DNA of 64,000 nucleotides from the NCBI RefSeq assembly GCF_900089075.1, contig NZ_LT593747.1:199238-263237 (forward strand), written 5' to 3'. This stretch comes from Vaginella massiliensis (GTDB lineage: Bacteria; Bacteroidota; Bacteroidia; Flavobacteriales; Weeksellaceae). Below, piece after piece: positions 30,026-39,874 of the stretch (position 1 is the stretch's first letter; every line of letters begins with the position of its first letter). Below the pieces are notes generated by a model that did not search any database, was not told the origin of the DNA, and was given only the letters and a program-made list of their open reading frames with translations. The position numbers were made by a program, and so were the translations under genes.

Positions 30026-30900
30026 TTTTCGGTGTAATTATAGGTATAATCTGATATTGGGTTTGCAGTATAAACCTCTTTTTTATCCTGATTCCAGAAA
30101 TAGACCAAGAGCACAATACCGATGATTATTCGATACCAACCCCACGCCTTGAAGCCGTATTTTGTAAGAAATGCAATAAATGTTTTGATGGCAATCAGCG
30201 CGACGATAAAAGCTATGATATTGCCCAAAGCAAAAAGCATGATATGGTGATTGTCTTGCAAAATCATTTCGTAACCTTTCATTTCGTTGGGTGTTCCTTT
30301 TCCCCAAGTTTTTACAAAAATAGAATAGACTGTTACCGCCAACATGGTTGGTACAGCCAAGAAGAAAGAAAATTCTGCTGCGGCTTTTCTGCTCAAACCT
30401 TGCGTCATACCGCCTATAATAGATGCTGCCGAGCGGCTTGTGCCAGGCATCATGGCGAGACATTGCCAAAAACCGATGATGAATGCCTTTTTGATAGAAA
30501 TGTCTTTTTCGTTGAGAATTTTAGGATTTTTGAACCATTTGTCACAAAAAATAAGCACAATCCCGCCGATGACCAATACCGATGAAATGGCGATTTGGTT
30601 ACCCAAAACCTCTTCGATCATATCATCGAAAAGATAACCGAGAATAAGTGCTGGAATCACTGCGATTGCAAGTTTTAGATAGAAATTGAGGTTAGAAAAA
30701 TCGAAAAATTTTTTCCAATACAATACCACTACGGCCAAGATGGCACCAAATTGTATAGAAACCTGAAACATCTTCAGGAATTCGCTTTCTTCTAAACCCA
30801 AAAGTGCTGCTGTGAATCCCATGTGGGCAGTAGAAGAAATGGGTAAATATTCTGTAAGGCCTTCTATTATAGCGATAATGATGGCTTGTAAAGTATCCAT
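30022..30900 (-). CDS. uppP: Undecaprenyl-diphosphate phosphatase
   Basis: The 292-residue integral membrane protein of the BacA/UppP family recycles the lipid carrier for peptidoglycan synthesis. The two catalytic signatures are present: EGLTEYLPISSTAH at residues 13-26 and PGTSRSAASIIGG around residue 160. It has about eight membrane helices. Confidence 0.95.
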   Translation of the reverse strand: MDTLQAIIIAIIEGLTEYLPISSTAHMGFTAALLGLEESEFLKMFQVSIQFGAILAVVVLYWKKFFDFSNLNFYLKLAIAVIPALILGYLFDDMIEEVLGNQIAISSVLVIGGIVLIFCDKWFKNPKILNEKDISIKKAFIIGFWQCLAMMPGTSRSAASIIGGMTQGLSRKAAAEFSFFLAVPTMLAVTVYSIFVKTWGKGTPNEMKGYEMILQDNHHIMLFALGNIIAFIVALIAIKTFIAFLTKYGFKAWGWYRIIIGIVLLVYFWNQDKKEVYTANPISDYTYNYTEK

Positions 30901-30909
30901 AAATAGAGA

Positions 30910-31212
30910 TTATTTGCTGTCTTTATTGGGTATTAATATGGCGTAGACTTCGATTGCAAAACCAAGAACAATCAAGATTGGCGCGAGCCTGATTCGGGTA
31001 AAAGAATAGATATTCTCGTTCCAATAAGTAGGGTCGTATGTGCCGTCTGGTCTGGTATTGGCATCGTGTCCCATCATCAAGAAAAATCCTAAAATGATGC
31101 ATGCCACACCAATAAGCATGAAATGATAATTTTTTTTACCGAATAAAAAGGTAAAATCTGTATGTTTTTCAGCATCAGATTTTACGGTATTGATATTTTT
31201 GTTTATTCTCAT
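30910..31212 (-). CDS. DUF3098 small membrane protein
   Basis: A 100-residue protein with two membrane segments (FMLIGVACIILGFFLMMG and LAPILIVLGFAIEVYAIL) separated by the conserved GHDANTRPDGTYDPTYWNE. This matches DUF3098, a Bacteroidota family almost always found between ftsX and uppP. The location suggests a role in the cell envelope or division, which is inference. Confidence 0.85.
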   Translation of the reverse strand: MRINKNINTVKSDAEKHTDFTFLFGKKNYHFMLIGVACIILGFFLMMGHDANTRPDGTYDPTYWNENIYSFTRIRLAPILIVLGFAIEVYAILIPNKDSK

Positions 31213-31230
31213 ATTTCGTCATCAAAAGTT

Positions 31231-32121
31231 TTAGTACAATTGATCTGTTTTCAGTTTCAGGTATCGCCAAGAAGCCAACAAGGTGCTCATTACTGCGATT
31301 ATAACGCCAATGCCAATCAAGACCAACATCAAGTAGCCGTATTTTTCGTTCCACAAAGCATAGTTCACCGTATTGGCAAAATAATACCACAAACCAGCCA
31401 GCATGGCAATCGCGATGATAGCGCCAATTAAGCCCAATAATGCACTTTCTAGAATGAAGGGCTTCATGATGAAGCGTCTTCTAGCTCCAACCAATTGCAT
31501 GGTTTTGATACTGAATCGTTTAGCGTAAATCTTCAAGCGCAATGAGTTGTTGATTAAGATAATCACAATGATCAAAAAAACAGTAGCAAATGCCATCAGC
31601 CAAAAGGTAATTTTATCGATGCTGTTGTAGACTTGCACCATCAATTGGTCGTCGTTCACGACTTCGTCGATTATAGGATTTGCTTGGATGATTGATTTTA
31701 TACTGTCGATTTTCGTTGGGTCTACATAATCAGGTTTCAAGGTGATTTGCACAGAAGCCGGGTAAATATTTTCTTCGAACAACGAGGTGTCATCAATCCC
31801 CAATTCTTGTTTGGCAATTTTCGAAGCCTCTTCTTTACTGATGTATTTGGTAGATTCTACAAAAACATGTTGCGATTTCAACGAATCGATATAATTAGCC
31901 TGATTTTCTAATGTTTTGTCTTGTGCCTTCGGATCGTATTCATTCGTAAAAAAGGCTTCTAATTTTAGCTCTCGTTTAATATATTCAGCATAACTTTGAG
32001 CATTGATAATTATTAAACCAAATATTCCTAACAGAAGCAAAACTAATGAAATACTAATCACAACGGTGATATTGGATGAACGTAGTCTTTTCTTCTCGAA
32101 TTTCTCGTTTGTTTTTGACAT
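31231..32121 (-). CDS. ftsX: Cell-division permease-like protein FtsX
   Basis: The 296-residue protein has an N-terminal membrane helix (VVISISLVLLLLGIFGLII), a periplasmic domain of ~110 residues, and three further helices, the standard FtsX topology. With the ATPase FtsE it controls peptidoglycan hydrolases at the septum; ftsE is not adjacent. It heads the operon ftsX-DUF3098-uppP-truB and is divergent from rsmA. Confidence 0.9.
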   Translation of the reverse strand: MSKTNEKFEKKRLRSSNITVVISISLVLLLLGIFGLIIINAQSYAEYIKRELKLEAFFTNEYDPKAQDKTLENQANYIDSLKSQHVFVESTKYISKEEASKIAKQELGIDDTSLFEENIYPASVQITLKPDYVDPTKIDSIKSIIQANPIIDEVVNDDQLMVQVYNSIDKITFWLMAFATVFLIIVIILINNSLRLKIYAKRFSIKTMQLVGARRRFIMKPFILESALLGLIGAIIAIAMLAGLWYYFANTVNYALWNEKYGYLMLVLIGIGVIIAVMSTLLASWRYLKLKTDQLY

Positions 32122-32215
32122 TTGAGCTAATTTTGGGGCTAAGATAAAAAAAACTTGATAGGAAAGAAAAGATTAGCAATCGAAGTTGGTTAAACTATTC
32201 ATAAAATTTTGAGAA

Positions 32216-32977
32216 TTGAAAGTAAGAGCAAAAAAACACCTAGGTCAACACTTCCTCAACGACGAGGATATAGCCAAAAAAATAGCCGATGGATTGTCTT
32301 GGAACAACTACCAAGAAGTATTGGAAATTGGTCCTGGAATGGGCGTGTTGACCAAATATATTCTCGAGCAGAAAAGAAAAATTTCGGTGGTAGAAATCGA
32401 CACCGAATCGGTGGCATATTTGCAAGAAAAGTACCTTCCTTGGCATCCAGATTTTAAAATCTACGAAGAAGATTTCTTGAAAATGGATTTTTCCAAATTC
32501 TCTGATGCTGTTGCAATTCTTGGCAATTTTCCGTACAACATTTCTTCTCAAATCATCTTCAAGGTTTTAGAAGAAAGAACACAAATACCAGAAGTGGTTG
32601 GGATGTTTCAGAAAGAAGTTGCAGAGCGCATTGCTGCCCCAAAAGGGAACAAGGTTTATGGCATACTTTCTGTACTGGCTCAGGCCTATTACGAGGTAGA
32701 ATATCTATTTACGGTTCACGAAAATGTATTCACACCGCCTCCCAAAGTAAAATCGGGTGTTATACGAATGACGCGTTACCGCGAACATTTGAATGTAGAC
32801 GAAGCCAAATTTTTCGAAATCGTAAAGGCAGGATTCAACCAACGCCGCAAAACCTTACGCAATGCGCTGAAAACGGTTGGGATTCCAGAATATTTGAACG
32901 ATCATGCGTTTCTCAATTTGCGTGCAGAACAATTGGGAGTAGAAGATTTTATAGAACTTACAAAATTGATGATTTAA
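32216..32977 (+). CDS. rsmA: 16S rRNA dimethyladenosine transferase RsmA/KsgA
   Basis: The 253-residue SAM-dependent enzyme dimethylates two adjacent adenines near the 3' end of 16S rRNA. Motifs are [12 protein letters not shown] at the N-terminus, [11 protein letters not shown] (SAM binding) and [13 protein letters not shown] (catalytic NFPY). The start is TTG: an in-frame TGA lies two codons upstream and no ATG is available before the conserved KKHLGQHF. Confidence 0.95.
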   Translation: MKVRAKKHLGQHFLNDEDIAKKIADGLSWNNYQEVLEIGPGMGVLTKYILEQKRKISVVEIDTESVAYLQEKYLPWHPDFKIYEEDFLKMDFSKFSDAVAILGNFPYNISSQIIFKVLEERTQIPEVVGMFQKEVAERIAAPKGNKVYGILSVLAQAYYEVEYLFTVHENVFTPPPKVKSGVIRMTRYREHLNVDEAKFFEIVKAGFNQRRKTLRNALKTVGIPEYLNDHAFLNLRAEQLGVEDFIELTKLMI

Positions 32978-32981
32978 GCTT

Positions 32982-34346
32982 ATGATAAACAACGACAAGA
33001 TGACAAAAGATTTCATTGGCGACTTGAGTGCGAAAATCCAAGCACAAAACGCCCGTGGAGTCAAAGAATTGATAGGTGATTTACACCCAGCCGATATTGC
33101 CGAAATTTTCGGTGAGCTTTCCACCGATGAGCAATCGTATGTCATCGATTTGTTGGATAACGAGATTTCGGCCGATATTCTTTTAGAACTAGAAGAAGAA
33201 GACCGCCGTAAAATCTTGCGCACATTCTCGGCCAAGGAAATCGCAGATGAGGTCATTACCGAAATGGATACCGATGATGCAGCCGACATCATCAGCGAAT
33301 TGTCTGATCGCCAAAAGGTCGAAGTAATCTCCCAAATAGAAGACCAAGAACACGCCAAAGAAATCGTTGAGTTGTTAAAGTTTGACGACGATACTGCTGG
33401 TGGTCTGATGGGAAAAGAATTCATAAAAGTAAACAAAGACTGGTCGATACTGACTGCCGTAAAACAAATGCGTCGTCAAGCAGAAGAGATGGAACAGGTT
33501 TTCTCGATCTATGTCGTGGACGACGAAGACAAACTGCTCGGTATCCTGAGCTTGAAAAAACTCTTAACCACCTCTTCCAATACCAAAATAGAAGACGTCT
33601 ACAACGACAAGATACAATACGTCAATACTTTTACCAAAGACGTAGAAGTTGCTAATATCATCACGAAATATGACTTATACGAAATCCCTGTGGTCGACGA
33701 GTTGAAGCGTTTGGTAGGTGTCATTACAGTCGATGATGTGATCGATGTCATTCGTGAAGAAGCCGAAGAAAACTACCAATTGGCAGCCGGTATTACTCAA
33801 AACGTTGACACCGACGACTCCATTTGGCGACTTACTCGTGCTCGAATTCCATGGTTGCTCATCGGGATGTTTGGTGGGATAGGTGCAGCCGGAATCATGA
33901 ACGGACTGAATGACGAATTGGCTCAATATACCATTTTGCTAACCTTTGTGCCGCTTATCCAATCTACCGCTGGAAATGTAGGAATACAGTCTTCTGCCAT
34001 CGTAGTACAAAGTTTGGCAAACGGCTCGCTGAAAAACAGCAGTGTAGTGAAACTTTTGAGCAAGGAGTTTTTGCTCGGATTGCTCAATGGACTCATCATT
34101 GCTGTCGTGGTACTCAGCATTAGCCATTTTGTTTTTGGGACAACCTACAAAATCTCTATTACCATCTGCTTGGCGCTGATCACCGTAATCATCAACGCGG
34201 CAATCATAGGTACTTTTATCCCGATGTTGTTGCACAAACGTGGTATGGATCCGGCCGTTTCTACGGGACCATTCATCACCACAAGTAACGATATACTCGG
34301 AGTTTTTATCTATTTTATGATTGCAAAAGTAATCTTAGGATTTTAG
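32982..34346 (+). CDS. mgtE: Magnesium transporter MgtE
   Basis: The 454-residue protein has the MgtE order: an N-terminal superhelical domain (ADIAEIFGELSTDEQ ... LDNEISADILLELEEEDRR), two CBS domains (IYVVDDEDKLLGILSLKKL, IPVVDELKRLVGVITVDDV) and a five-helix membrane domain containing LIQSTAGNVGIQSSAIVVQ. The cytosolic part senses magnesium and gates the channel. It starts 5 bases after rsmA, so the two are probably co-transcribed. Confidence 0.95.
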   Translation: MINNDKMTKDFIGDLSAKIQAQNARGVKELIGDLHPADIAEIFGELSTDEQSYVIDLLDNEISADILLELEEEDRRKILRTFSAKEIADEVITEMDTDDAADIISELSDRQKVEVISQIEDQEHAKEIVELLKFDDDTAGGLMGKEFIKVNKDWSILTAVKQMRRQAEEMEQVFSIYVVDDEDKLLGILSLKKLLTTSSNTKIEDVYNDKIQYVNTFTKDVEVANIITKYDLYEIPVVDELKRLVGVITVDDVIDVIREEAEENYQLAAGITQNVDTDDSIWRLTRARIPWLLIGMFGGIGAAGIMNGLNDELAQYTILLTFVPLIQSTAGNVGIQSSAIVVQSLANGSLKNSSVVKLLSKEFLLGLLNGLIIAVVVLSISHFVFGTTYKISITICLALITVIINAAIIGTFIPMLLHKRGMDPAVSTGPFITTSNDILGVFIYFMIAKVILGF

Positions 34347-34490
34347 TTAGAATTAGTTAGAATAATTATGTTCGAATAATATATTTTTTATAAACTAAAA
34401 CAATCAATATTTAATTTTTTTTACGGATTAAAATCAGATAGAAACAGTAAAGCATCCCTCCGATAATTGATAAGAAAAATTAGAAAATCT

Positions 34491-35645
34491 CTACTTTTTC
34501 AAGAGGATTGTAAATTCTGTTCCTTTTTCTTTAGACGAATGTTCGATATAGATTTTGCCTCTGTGGTAATCCTCTATGATGCGCTTGGCTAGTGACAAAC
34601 CAAGTCCCCAACCTCTTTTTTTGGTTGAGAAACCAGGCTCGAAAACTTTTTTTTGCAATTTCTTGGGTATGCCAGCACCAGTGTCTTGCAGACTAATGCT
34701 CACCACATCTTCTCGATCTTCGAGGTACAACCCAATGAGTCCTTTGTTTTCCATGGCATCAGCGGCATTTTTGATGAGGTTTTCCAATACCCAACTAAAA
34801 AGCGGTTCGCTTAGGTTAACGAAAATCTCTTCGTCTGAGGTGTGAAAAGTAAACTCTATATTTTGCGAAAGCCTGTGGCGCAAATACTCCATGGTTTTTT
34901 TAGAAACCTCTACAATATTGGTCGTTTTCAGGTCGGTAATCGACCCGATTTTTGAGAAACGATCTGCAATTTGTTTCAGTCGGTTCACATCTTTTTCGAT
35001 TTCATCTACCGAAGTTTGGTCTATATCTTCCATTTTCAACAACTCAATCCAACCCATGAGCGAAGACAGTGGCGTGCCAATCTGATGCGCTGTTTCTTTT
35101 GCCATTCCGGCCCAAAGATTGCTCTCTTCAGTTTTGCGAATCGTTCTGAAATACCAATAACTGAAAAGCGTGAAAATCGAAATCAGAAATACTAAAATGA
35201 TGGGATAATATTGCAATTGATTGAGTAAGGAAGAATTTTCGTAATAAATAAAATTTTTACCCGCAAACAAATCAATTTCGATCGGATCGTGTGATTTCCT
35301 GATTTTTGTAAAGTATTTTTCCAAACGTTTTTCATCCTCAACAATCTCTTCTCTTATGTTTTTGGTATCGAGAATTTCGTTATTTTCATCGGCGAGAATT
35401 ACCGGAATGGTCTGATTGTTTTCGATAATTGACAGTAGAAATTCTTGAGTATTCGAATCGATGAAGTCTGTGCCACCCATCAATTCAAGAGCTCTTGCAT
35501 ACGATTGAACCTTGATTTTTTCTTCCTGCTTCAGTCTATTGACAAAAGAAGTACTGATGTATAAGGTCCCACCGAAAAGAAGACTTATAAAAAGGAAAAT
35601 CAACCAACGCGAGAGGGTGTTATTCTGAAACAAATTTTTCATCAA
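34491..35645 (-). CDS. Membrane sensor histidine kinase (candidate PorY)
   Basis: The 384-residue kinase has two membrane helices (residues ~13-32 and ~148-166) around a periplasmic sensor domain, an H-box MAKETAHQIGTPLSSLMGW and a HATPase domain (NLIKNAADAM, DTGAGIP, KKRGWGLGLSLAKRI). Its layout and the distinctive ETAHQIGTPLSSL H-box resemble the kinase called PorY, partner of PorX, whose gene is also in this window (14287). That pairing is inference. There is no adjacent response regulator, so it is an orphan kinase. It is convergent with mgtE. Confidence 0.85.
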   Translation of the reverse strand: MMKNLFQNNTLSRWLIFLFISLLFGGTLYISTSFVNRLKQEEKIKVQSYARALELMGGTDFIDSNTQEFLLSIIENNQTIPVILADENNEILDTKNIREEIVEDEKRLEKYFTKIRKSHDPIEIDLFAGKNFIYYENSSLLNQLQYYPIILVFLISIFTLFSYWYFRTIRKTEESNLWAGMAKETAHQIGTPLSSLMGWIELLKMEDIDQTSVDEIEKDVNRLKQIADRFSKIGSITDLKTTNIVEVSKKTMEYLRHRLSQNIEFTFHTSDEEIFVNLSEPLFSWVLENLIKNAADAMENKGLIGLYLEDREDVVSISLQDTGAGIPKKLQKKVFEPGFSTKKRGWGLGLSLAKRIIEDYHRGKIYIEHSSKEKGTEFTILLKK

Positions 35646-35761
35646 ATCTTATTAAACAATAAAAAATATGCACCAAAAGTAAACTATTTATTTCATTATT
35701 TATTTTTTTTGATCGGACTGAAAAATGATAAATGTAATTTTTTTTAACGCATTATAAACCT

Positions 35762-35769
35762 TATTTTTG
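35762..35769 (+). promoter_or_regulatory. Predicted -7 promoter box for sucA-sucB
   Basis: TATTTTTG fits TAnnTTTG and lies 28 bases before the sucA ATG. Confidence 0.4.
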
Positions 35770-35797
35770 TCGTTCAAACTCAGAGAGAGTAAAATTT

Positions 35798-38563
35798 ATG
35801 GATCGTTTTTCATTTTTAAATGCCGCTCATATCAATTATATAAGCGACTTGTATGACCAATATCTCCAGTATCCAGATAGTGTGGATGCCAGTTGGAGAG
35901 TTTTTTTTCAGGGATATGATTTTGCTAATCAAACCTATAATGGTGAACCATTGTTGGGAGATTCGCATCAATCTTCATCAAATTCAAATACCTCTTCGCA
36001 AATTCCAGAGAATGTTCAGAAGGAATTTAAAGTGATCAATCTTATCGATGCTTACCGCACAAGAGGGCATTTGTTTACCAAGACCAATCCTGTAAGAGAT
36101 AGAAGAAAATGGGAACCCAACTTAGATTTGGCAAATTTTGGGTTGAGTGATTCTGACCTCAGTCTCACCTTCAATGCAGGCAGTGTTTTAGGGATTGGTG
36201 GTCCTCGCACCTTACAAGAAATTATCCAACATTTGCAAGAGATGTATTGCGAATCTATTGGGATTGAATATATGTATGTGCGTGATCCAGAGAAAATAAA
36301 ATGGATACAAGAATGGTTGAATCAAAATCTCAATAGCCCACAATTGCCCAAAGAAGAAAAAAAACGCATCTTGCTCAAATTGAATGAAGCAACTGTTTTC
36401 GAAAACTTCTTGAATACAAAGTTTGTGGGACAAAAACGTTTTTCTGTAGAAGGAAACGAATCCCTCATACCAGGTTTGGATGCTTTGATCAACACCTCTG
36501 CCGACAAACATGGGGTAGAAGAAGTAGTTTTGGGGATGGCTCACCGAGGTCGTTTGAATACCTTGGCGAATGTCTTTGGTAAATCATACTCGCAAATCTT
36601 CAGTGAATTCGAAGGAAAACCATTCGATGACGATTTGGTGGCAGGTGATGTGAAGTACCATATGGGCTCTACCAACGACATCAAAACTGTTGGAGGTAAA
36701 GACGTCCGCATCAATCTTTGTCCGAATCCATCGCACTTAGAAACCGTAGATCCTATTGTCTTAGGGATTTCTCGTGCAAAGGTTGAACAAAATTACGACA
36801 ACGATTATTCTAAAGTTTTACCAATCAACATCCATGGTGATGCCGCTATTGCAGGGCAAGGAATTGTCTATGAAATCGTTCAAATGATGAATTTAGACGG
36901 TTATAAAACAGGTGGAACTGTGCATATTGTGGTGAATAACCAAATCGGATTTACCACAAACTACTTAGACGGACGCTCGTCGACCTATTGTACAGACATC
37001 GCAAAAGTTACGCTCTCGCCCGTAATGCACGTCAATGCAGACGATGTAGAAGCTGTTGTACGTGCAATGCGTTTTGCTGCAGATTTCCGGGCACGTTTCC
37101 AACAAGATGTTTTCATCGACCTGTTGGGGTATCGTAAATACGGTCATAACGAAGGAGATGAACCAAAGTTTACACAACCCAAATTATATTCTGTAATTGC
37201 AAAACATCCGAATCCTAGAGAAATCTACAAAGACAAATTGTTGAAAGAAGGATCGATTGGAGAAAATATCGTTGCCGAAGCAGAAAAGGAATTCAAAGAG
37301 CTATTAGAAGAAAAATTCAACGAGTCAAAAAATATTGAGAAAAACACATTAGACCCGTTCATGCCAGAAGTTTGGAAAGATTATACCATTGCGTCTACCA
37401 ACGAACAGATTTTTGCCAAACTCGATACCAGCTATCCTAAAGAAAAACTAGAAGAGATTGCAAAAGTGATCGGTTCGGTTCCAGAAGGTAAAAAGCTGAT
37501 TCGCAAAGTGTCTCGTTTGATCGAAGCCAGAGCCAAAGGCGTTGCAGAAGACAAAGTCGATTGGGGAACTGCAGAATTGTTGGCGTACGGTTCGGTACTA
37601 TTAGACGGAAACGATGTTCGATTATCGGGTGAAGATGTCGAGCGCGGAACCTTCTCTCATCGCCATGCGGTGATCAAAACAGAAGATACCGAAGAAGAAA
37701 TCATTTTATTGAACAATGTAAAAGACGATCAAGGTAAATTCAGAGTTTACAATTCTCTTTTGTCAGAATATGGAGTACTTGGATACGATTATGGCTATGC
37801 CATGGCCTATCCGAAAGGACTCACCTTGTGGGAAGCGCAATTCGGTGATTTTGCCAACGGTGCACAAATCATCATCGACCAATACCTGTCGGCTGCAGAA
37901 GACAAATGGAAGCTACAAAACGGTTTGGTGATGTTGTTGCCACACGGATACGAAGGGCAAGGAGCAGAACACTCTTCTGCACGCATGGAAAGATTCTTGC
38001 AAATGGCTGCCGAAAACAATATGTTTATCGCAGATATTACCACGCCAGCAAACTTCTTCCACGCATTGCGTCGCCAAGTAGTAGCAGATTATCGTAAACC
38101 TTTGGTTGTATTCTCGCCAAAATCACTGTTGAGACATCCTGAAGTAATTTCGACCATGGACGAAATCGCCCATGGCGAATTCCAAGAAATTATTGATGAT
38201 GTAACAGTTGATCCAGAAAAAGTTACTAAATTAGTTTTCTGTACAGGTAAATTCTATTACGAATTGAAAAAATATCGAGACGAAGTCAAAGATGAGCAAA
38301 CCGCATTGGTGAGATTAGAGCAATTGTACCCAATTGACGAAACAAAAATCAATGCGATTCTTGCAAAATACAACAATCACAAACAATTGATTTGGGCTCA
38401 AGAAGAACCAGAAAATATGGGAGCTTGGGGATATATTTTACGTAAATTCAGAAAATTACCTTTCGATGTGGTAGCACCAGCAGAGAGCAGCTCAACCGCT
38501 CCAGGCTCTAGCAAAGCATCAGCCATCATCCAACAAAATACAATAGAACGAGTTTTTAAATAA
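35798..38563 (+). CDS. sucA: 2-oxoglutarate dehydrogenase E1 component
   Basis: The 921-residue thiamine-diphosphate enzyme decarboxylates 2-oxoglutarate in the TCA cycle. Markers are the N-terminal SFLNAAHINYISDLYDQYLQ, FSVEGNESLIPGLDALI, VLGMAHRGRLNTLANV, INIHGDAAIAGQG (ThDP/Mg site) and LPHGYEGQGAEHSSAR. Length agrees with the family. It is followed after 20 bases by sucB, so the two form an operon; no lpd gene for E3 follows. Confidence 0.97.
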   Translation: MDRFSFLNAAHINYISDLYDQYLQYPDSVDASWRVFFQGYDFANQTYNGEPLLGDSHQSSSNSNTSSQIPENVQKEFKVINLIDAYRTRGHLFTKTNPVRDRRKWEPNLDLANFGLSDSDLSLTFNAGSVLGIGGPRTLQEIIQHLQEMYCESIGIEYMYVRDPEKIKWIQEWLNQNLNSPQLPKEEKKRILLKLNEATVFENFLNTKFVGQKRFSVEGNESLIPGLDALINTSADKHGVEEVVLGMAHRGRLNTLANVFGKSYSQIFSEFEGKPFDDDLVAGDVKYHMGSTNDIKTVGGKDVRINLCPNPSHLETVDPIVLGISRAKVEQNYDNDYSKVLPINIHGDAAIAGQGIVYEIVQMMNLDGYKTGGTVHIVVNNQIGFTTNYLDGRSSTYCTDIAKVTLSPVMHVNADDVEAVVRAMRFAADFRARFQQDVFIDLLGYRKYGHNEGDEPKFTQPKLYSVIAKHPNPREIYKDKLLKEGSIGENIVAEAEKEFKELLEEKFNESKNIEKNTLDPFMPEVWKDYTIASTNEQIFAKLDTSYPKEKLEEIAKVIGSVPEGKKLIRKVSRLIEARAKGVAEDKVDWGTAELLAYGSVLLDGNDVRLSGEDVERGTFSHRHAVIKTEDTEEEIILLNNVKDDQGKFRVYNSLLSEYGVLGYDYGYAMAYPKGLTLWEAQFGDFANGAQIIIDQYLSAAEDKWKLQNGLVMLLPHGYEGQGAEHSSARMERFLQMAAENNMFIADITTPANFFHALRRQVVADYRKPLVVFSPKSLLRHPEVISTMDEIAHGEFQEIIDDVTVDPEKVTKLVFCTGKFYYELKKYRDEVKDEQTALVRLEQLYPIDETKINAILAKYNNHKQLIWAQEEPENMGAWGYILRKFRKLPFDVVAPAESSSTAPGSSKASAIIQQNTIERVFK

Positions 38564-38583
38564 AGATAATAAAGCTAATAGAT

Positions 38584-39810
38584 ATGTTAGAAATGAAAGT
38601 CCCTTCACCAGGGGAATCAATAACAGAAGTAGAAATCGCAACATGGTTAGTAAAAGACGGTGACTACGTAGAAAAAGATCAAGCAATTGCAGAAGTTGAC
38701 TCAGACAAAGCAACATTAGAATTACCTGCAGAAGAAAGTGGAATCATCTACCTGAAAGCAGAAGAAGGAGATGTGGTAGAAGTAGGACAAGTGGTTGCAC
38801 ATATCGATACTGCTGCAGCAAAACCAGAAGGAGCAGCAAAAGCTGAAGAGAAAAAAGAGGAGGCTAAAGCAGAAGAGCCAAAAGCAGAACCTGCAAAAGA
38901 GGCTCCAAAGCAAGAAACGCCAAAAACTTATGCGAGCGGAACACCTTCGCCAGCTGCCAAAAAAATATTAGACGAAAAGGGAATTGATGCTGCGCAAGTT
39001 ACAGGTTCTGGACGTGACGGTAGAATCACCAAAGAAGATGCCATTTCTGCAACACCATCTATGGGTACACCAACTGGTTATGGTTCTAGAGCAAGTTCAT
39101 CAAAACGCATGTCGAGCCTCAGAAGAAAACTATCGCAACGTTTGGTATCGGTAAAAAATGATACTGCTATGTTGACCACTTTCAACGAAGTCGACATGTC
39201 AGAAATATTCCGTTTACGAGCAGAATACAAAGACGCTTTCAAAAACAAACATGGTGTAAGTTTAGGCTTCATGTCGTTCTTTACCAAAGCGGTAACGCGC
39301 GCATTAGAATTATTCCCAGAAGTAAATTCGATGATCGACGGCGACAATATCGTATCTTTTGATTACAACGATATTTCGATTGCAGTTTCTGGTCCAAAAG
39401 GTTTGATGGTTCCCGTATTGCGCAATGCCGAGAATTTGACTTTCCGTGGAGTAGAGCAGGGAATCAAAGACTTAGCAACCAAAGTACGCGATGGTAAAAT
39501 CACACCAGACGAGATGACTGGTGGTACCTTTACCATTACCAACGGTGGAGTATTTGGATCTATGATGTCTACCCCAATCATCAATCCGCCACAATCGGCT
39601 ATCTTGGGTATGCACAACATTGTAGAGCGACCGATTGTAAAAAATGGAGGAATCACCATTGCCCCAATGATGTACATTGCCATGTCTTACGACCACCGAA
39701 TCATCGACGGTAGAGAGTCGGTAGGATTTGTAGTAGCCGTGAAAGAAGGGATCGAAGATCCAGTAAACGTATTGATGGGAGGTGACCCTAAACGTGCATT
39801 AGAATTATAA
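38584..39810 (+). CDS. sucB: Dihydrolipoyl succinyltransferase (2-oxoglutarate dehydrogenase E2)
   Basis: The 408-residue E2 has one lipoyl domain (lipoyl-lysine K42 in EVDSDKATLELP), an Ala/Lys/Glu/Pro-rich linker, a peripheral-subunit-binding domain (SPAAKKILDEKGIDAAQVTG) and a catalytic domain with SYDHRIIDGRE. It transfers the succinyl group to CoA. It is the second gene of the sucA-sucB operon. The segment after its stop runs directly into the deleted IS1182 copy. Confidence 0.96.
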   Translation: MLEMKVPSPGESITEVEIATWLVKDGDYVEKDQAIAEVDSDKATLELPAEESGIIYLKAEEGDVVEVGQVVAHIDTAAAKPEGAAKAEEKKEEAKAEEPKAEPAKEAPKQETPKTYASGTPSPAAKKILDEKGIDAAQVTGSGRDGRITKEDAISATPSMGTPTGYGSRASSSKRMSSLRRKLSQRLVSVKNDTAMLTTFNEVDMSEIFRLRAEYKDAFKNKHGVSLGFMSFFTKAVTRALELFPEVNSMIDGDNIVSFDYNDISIAVSGPKGLMVPVLRNAENLTFRGVEQGIKDLATKVRDGKITPDEMTGGTFTITNGGVFGSMMSTPIINPPQSAILGMHNIVERPIVKNGGITIAPMMYIAMSYDHRIIDGRESVGFVVAVKEGIEDPVNVLMGGDPKRALEL

Positions 39811-39874
39811 AATAGTATTTATTGGTTTTGTCCCGTCCTGAAAAATGATACAGGATTAAACAAATAAAAAAGTA

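Noticed and set aside
39827-39874. A second insertion-sequence end between sucB and the deleted IS1182 copy
   Set aside because: GTCCCGTCCTGAAAAATGA looks like the end of some transposable elements, but no matching inverted end or transposase was found nearby.
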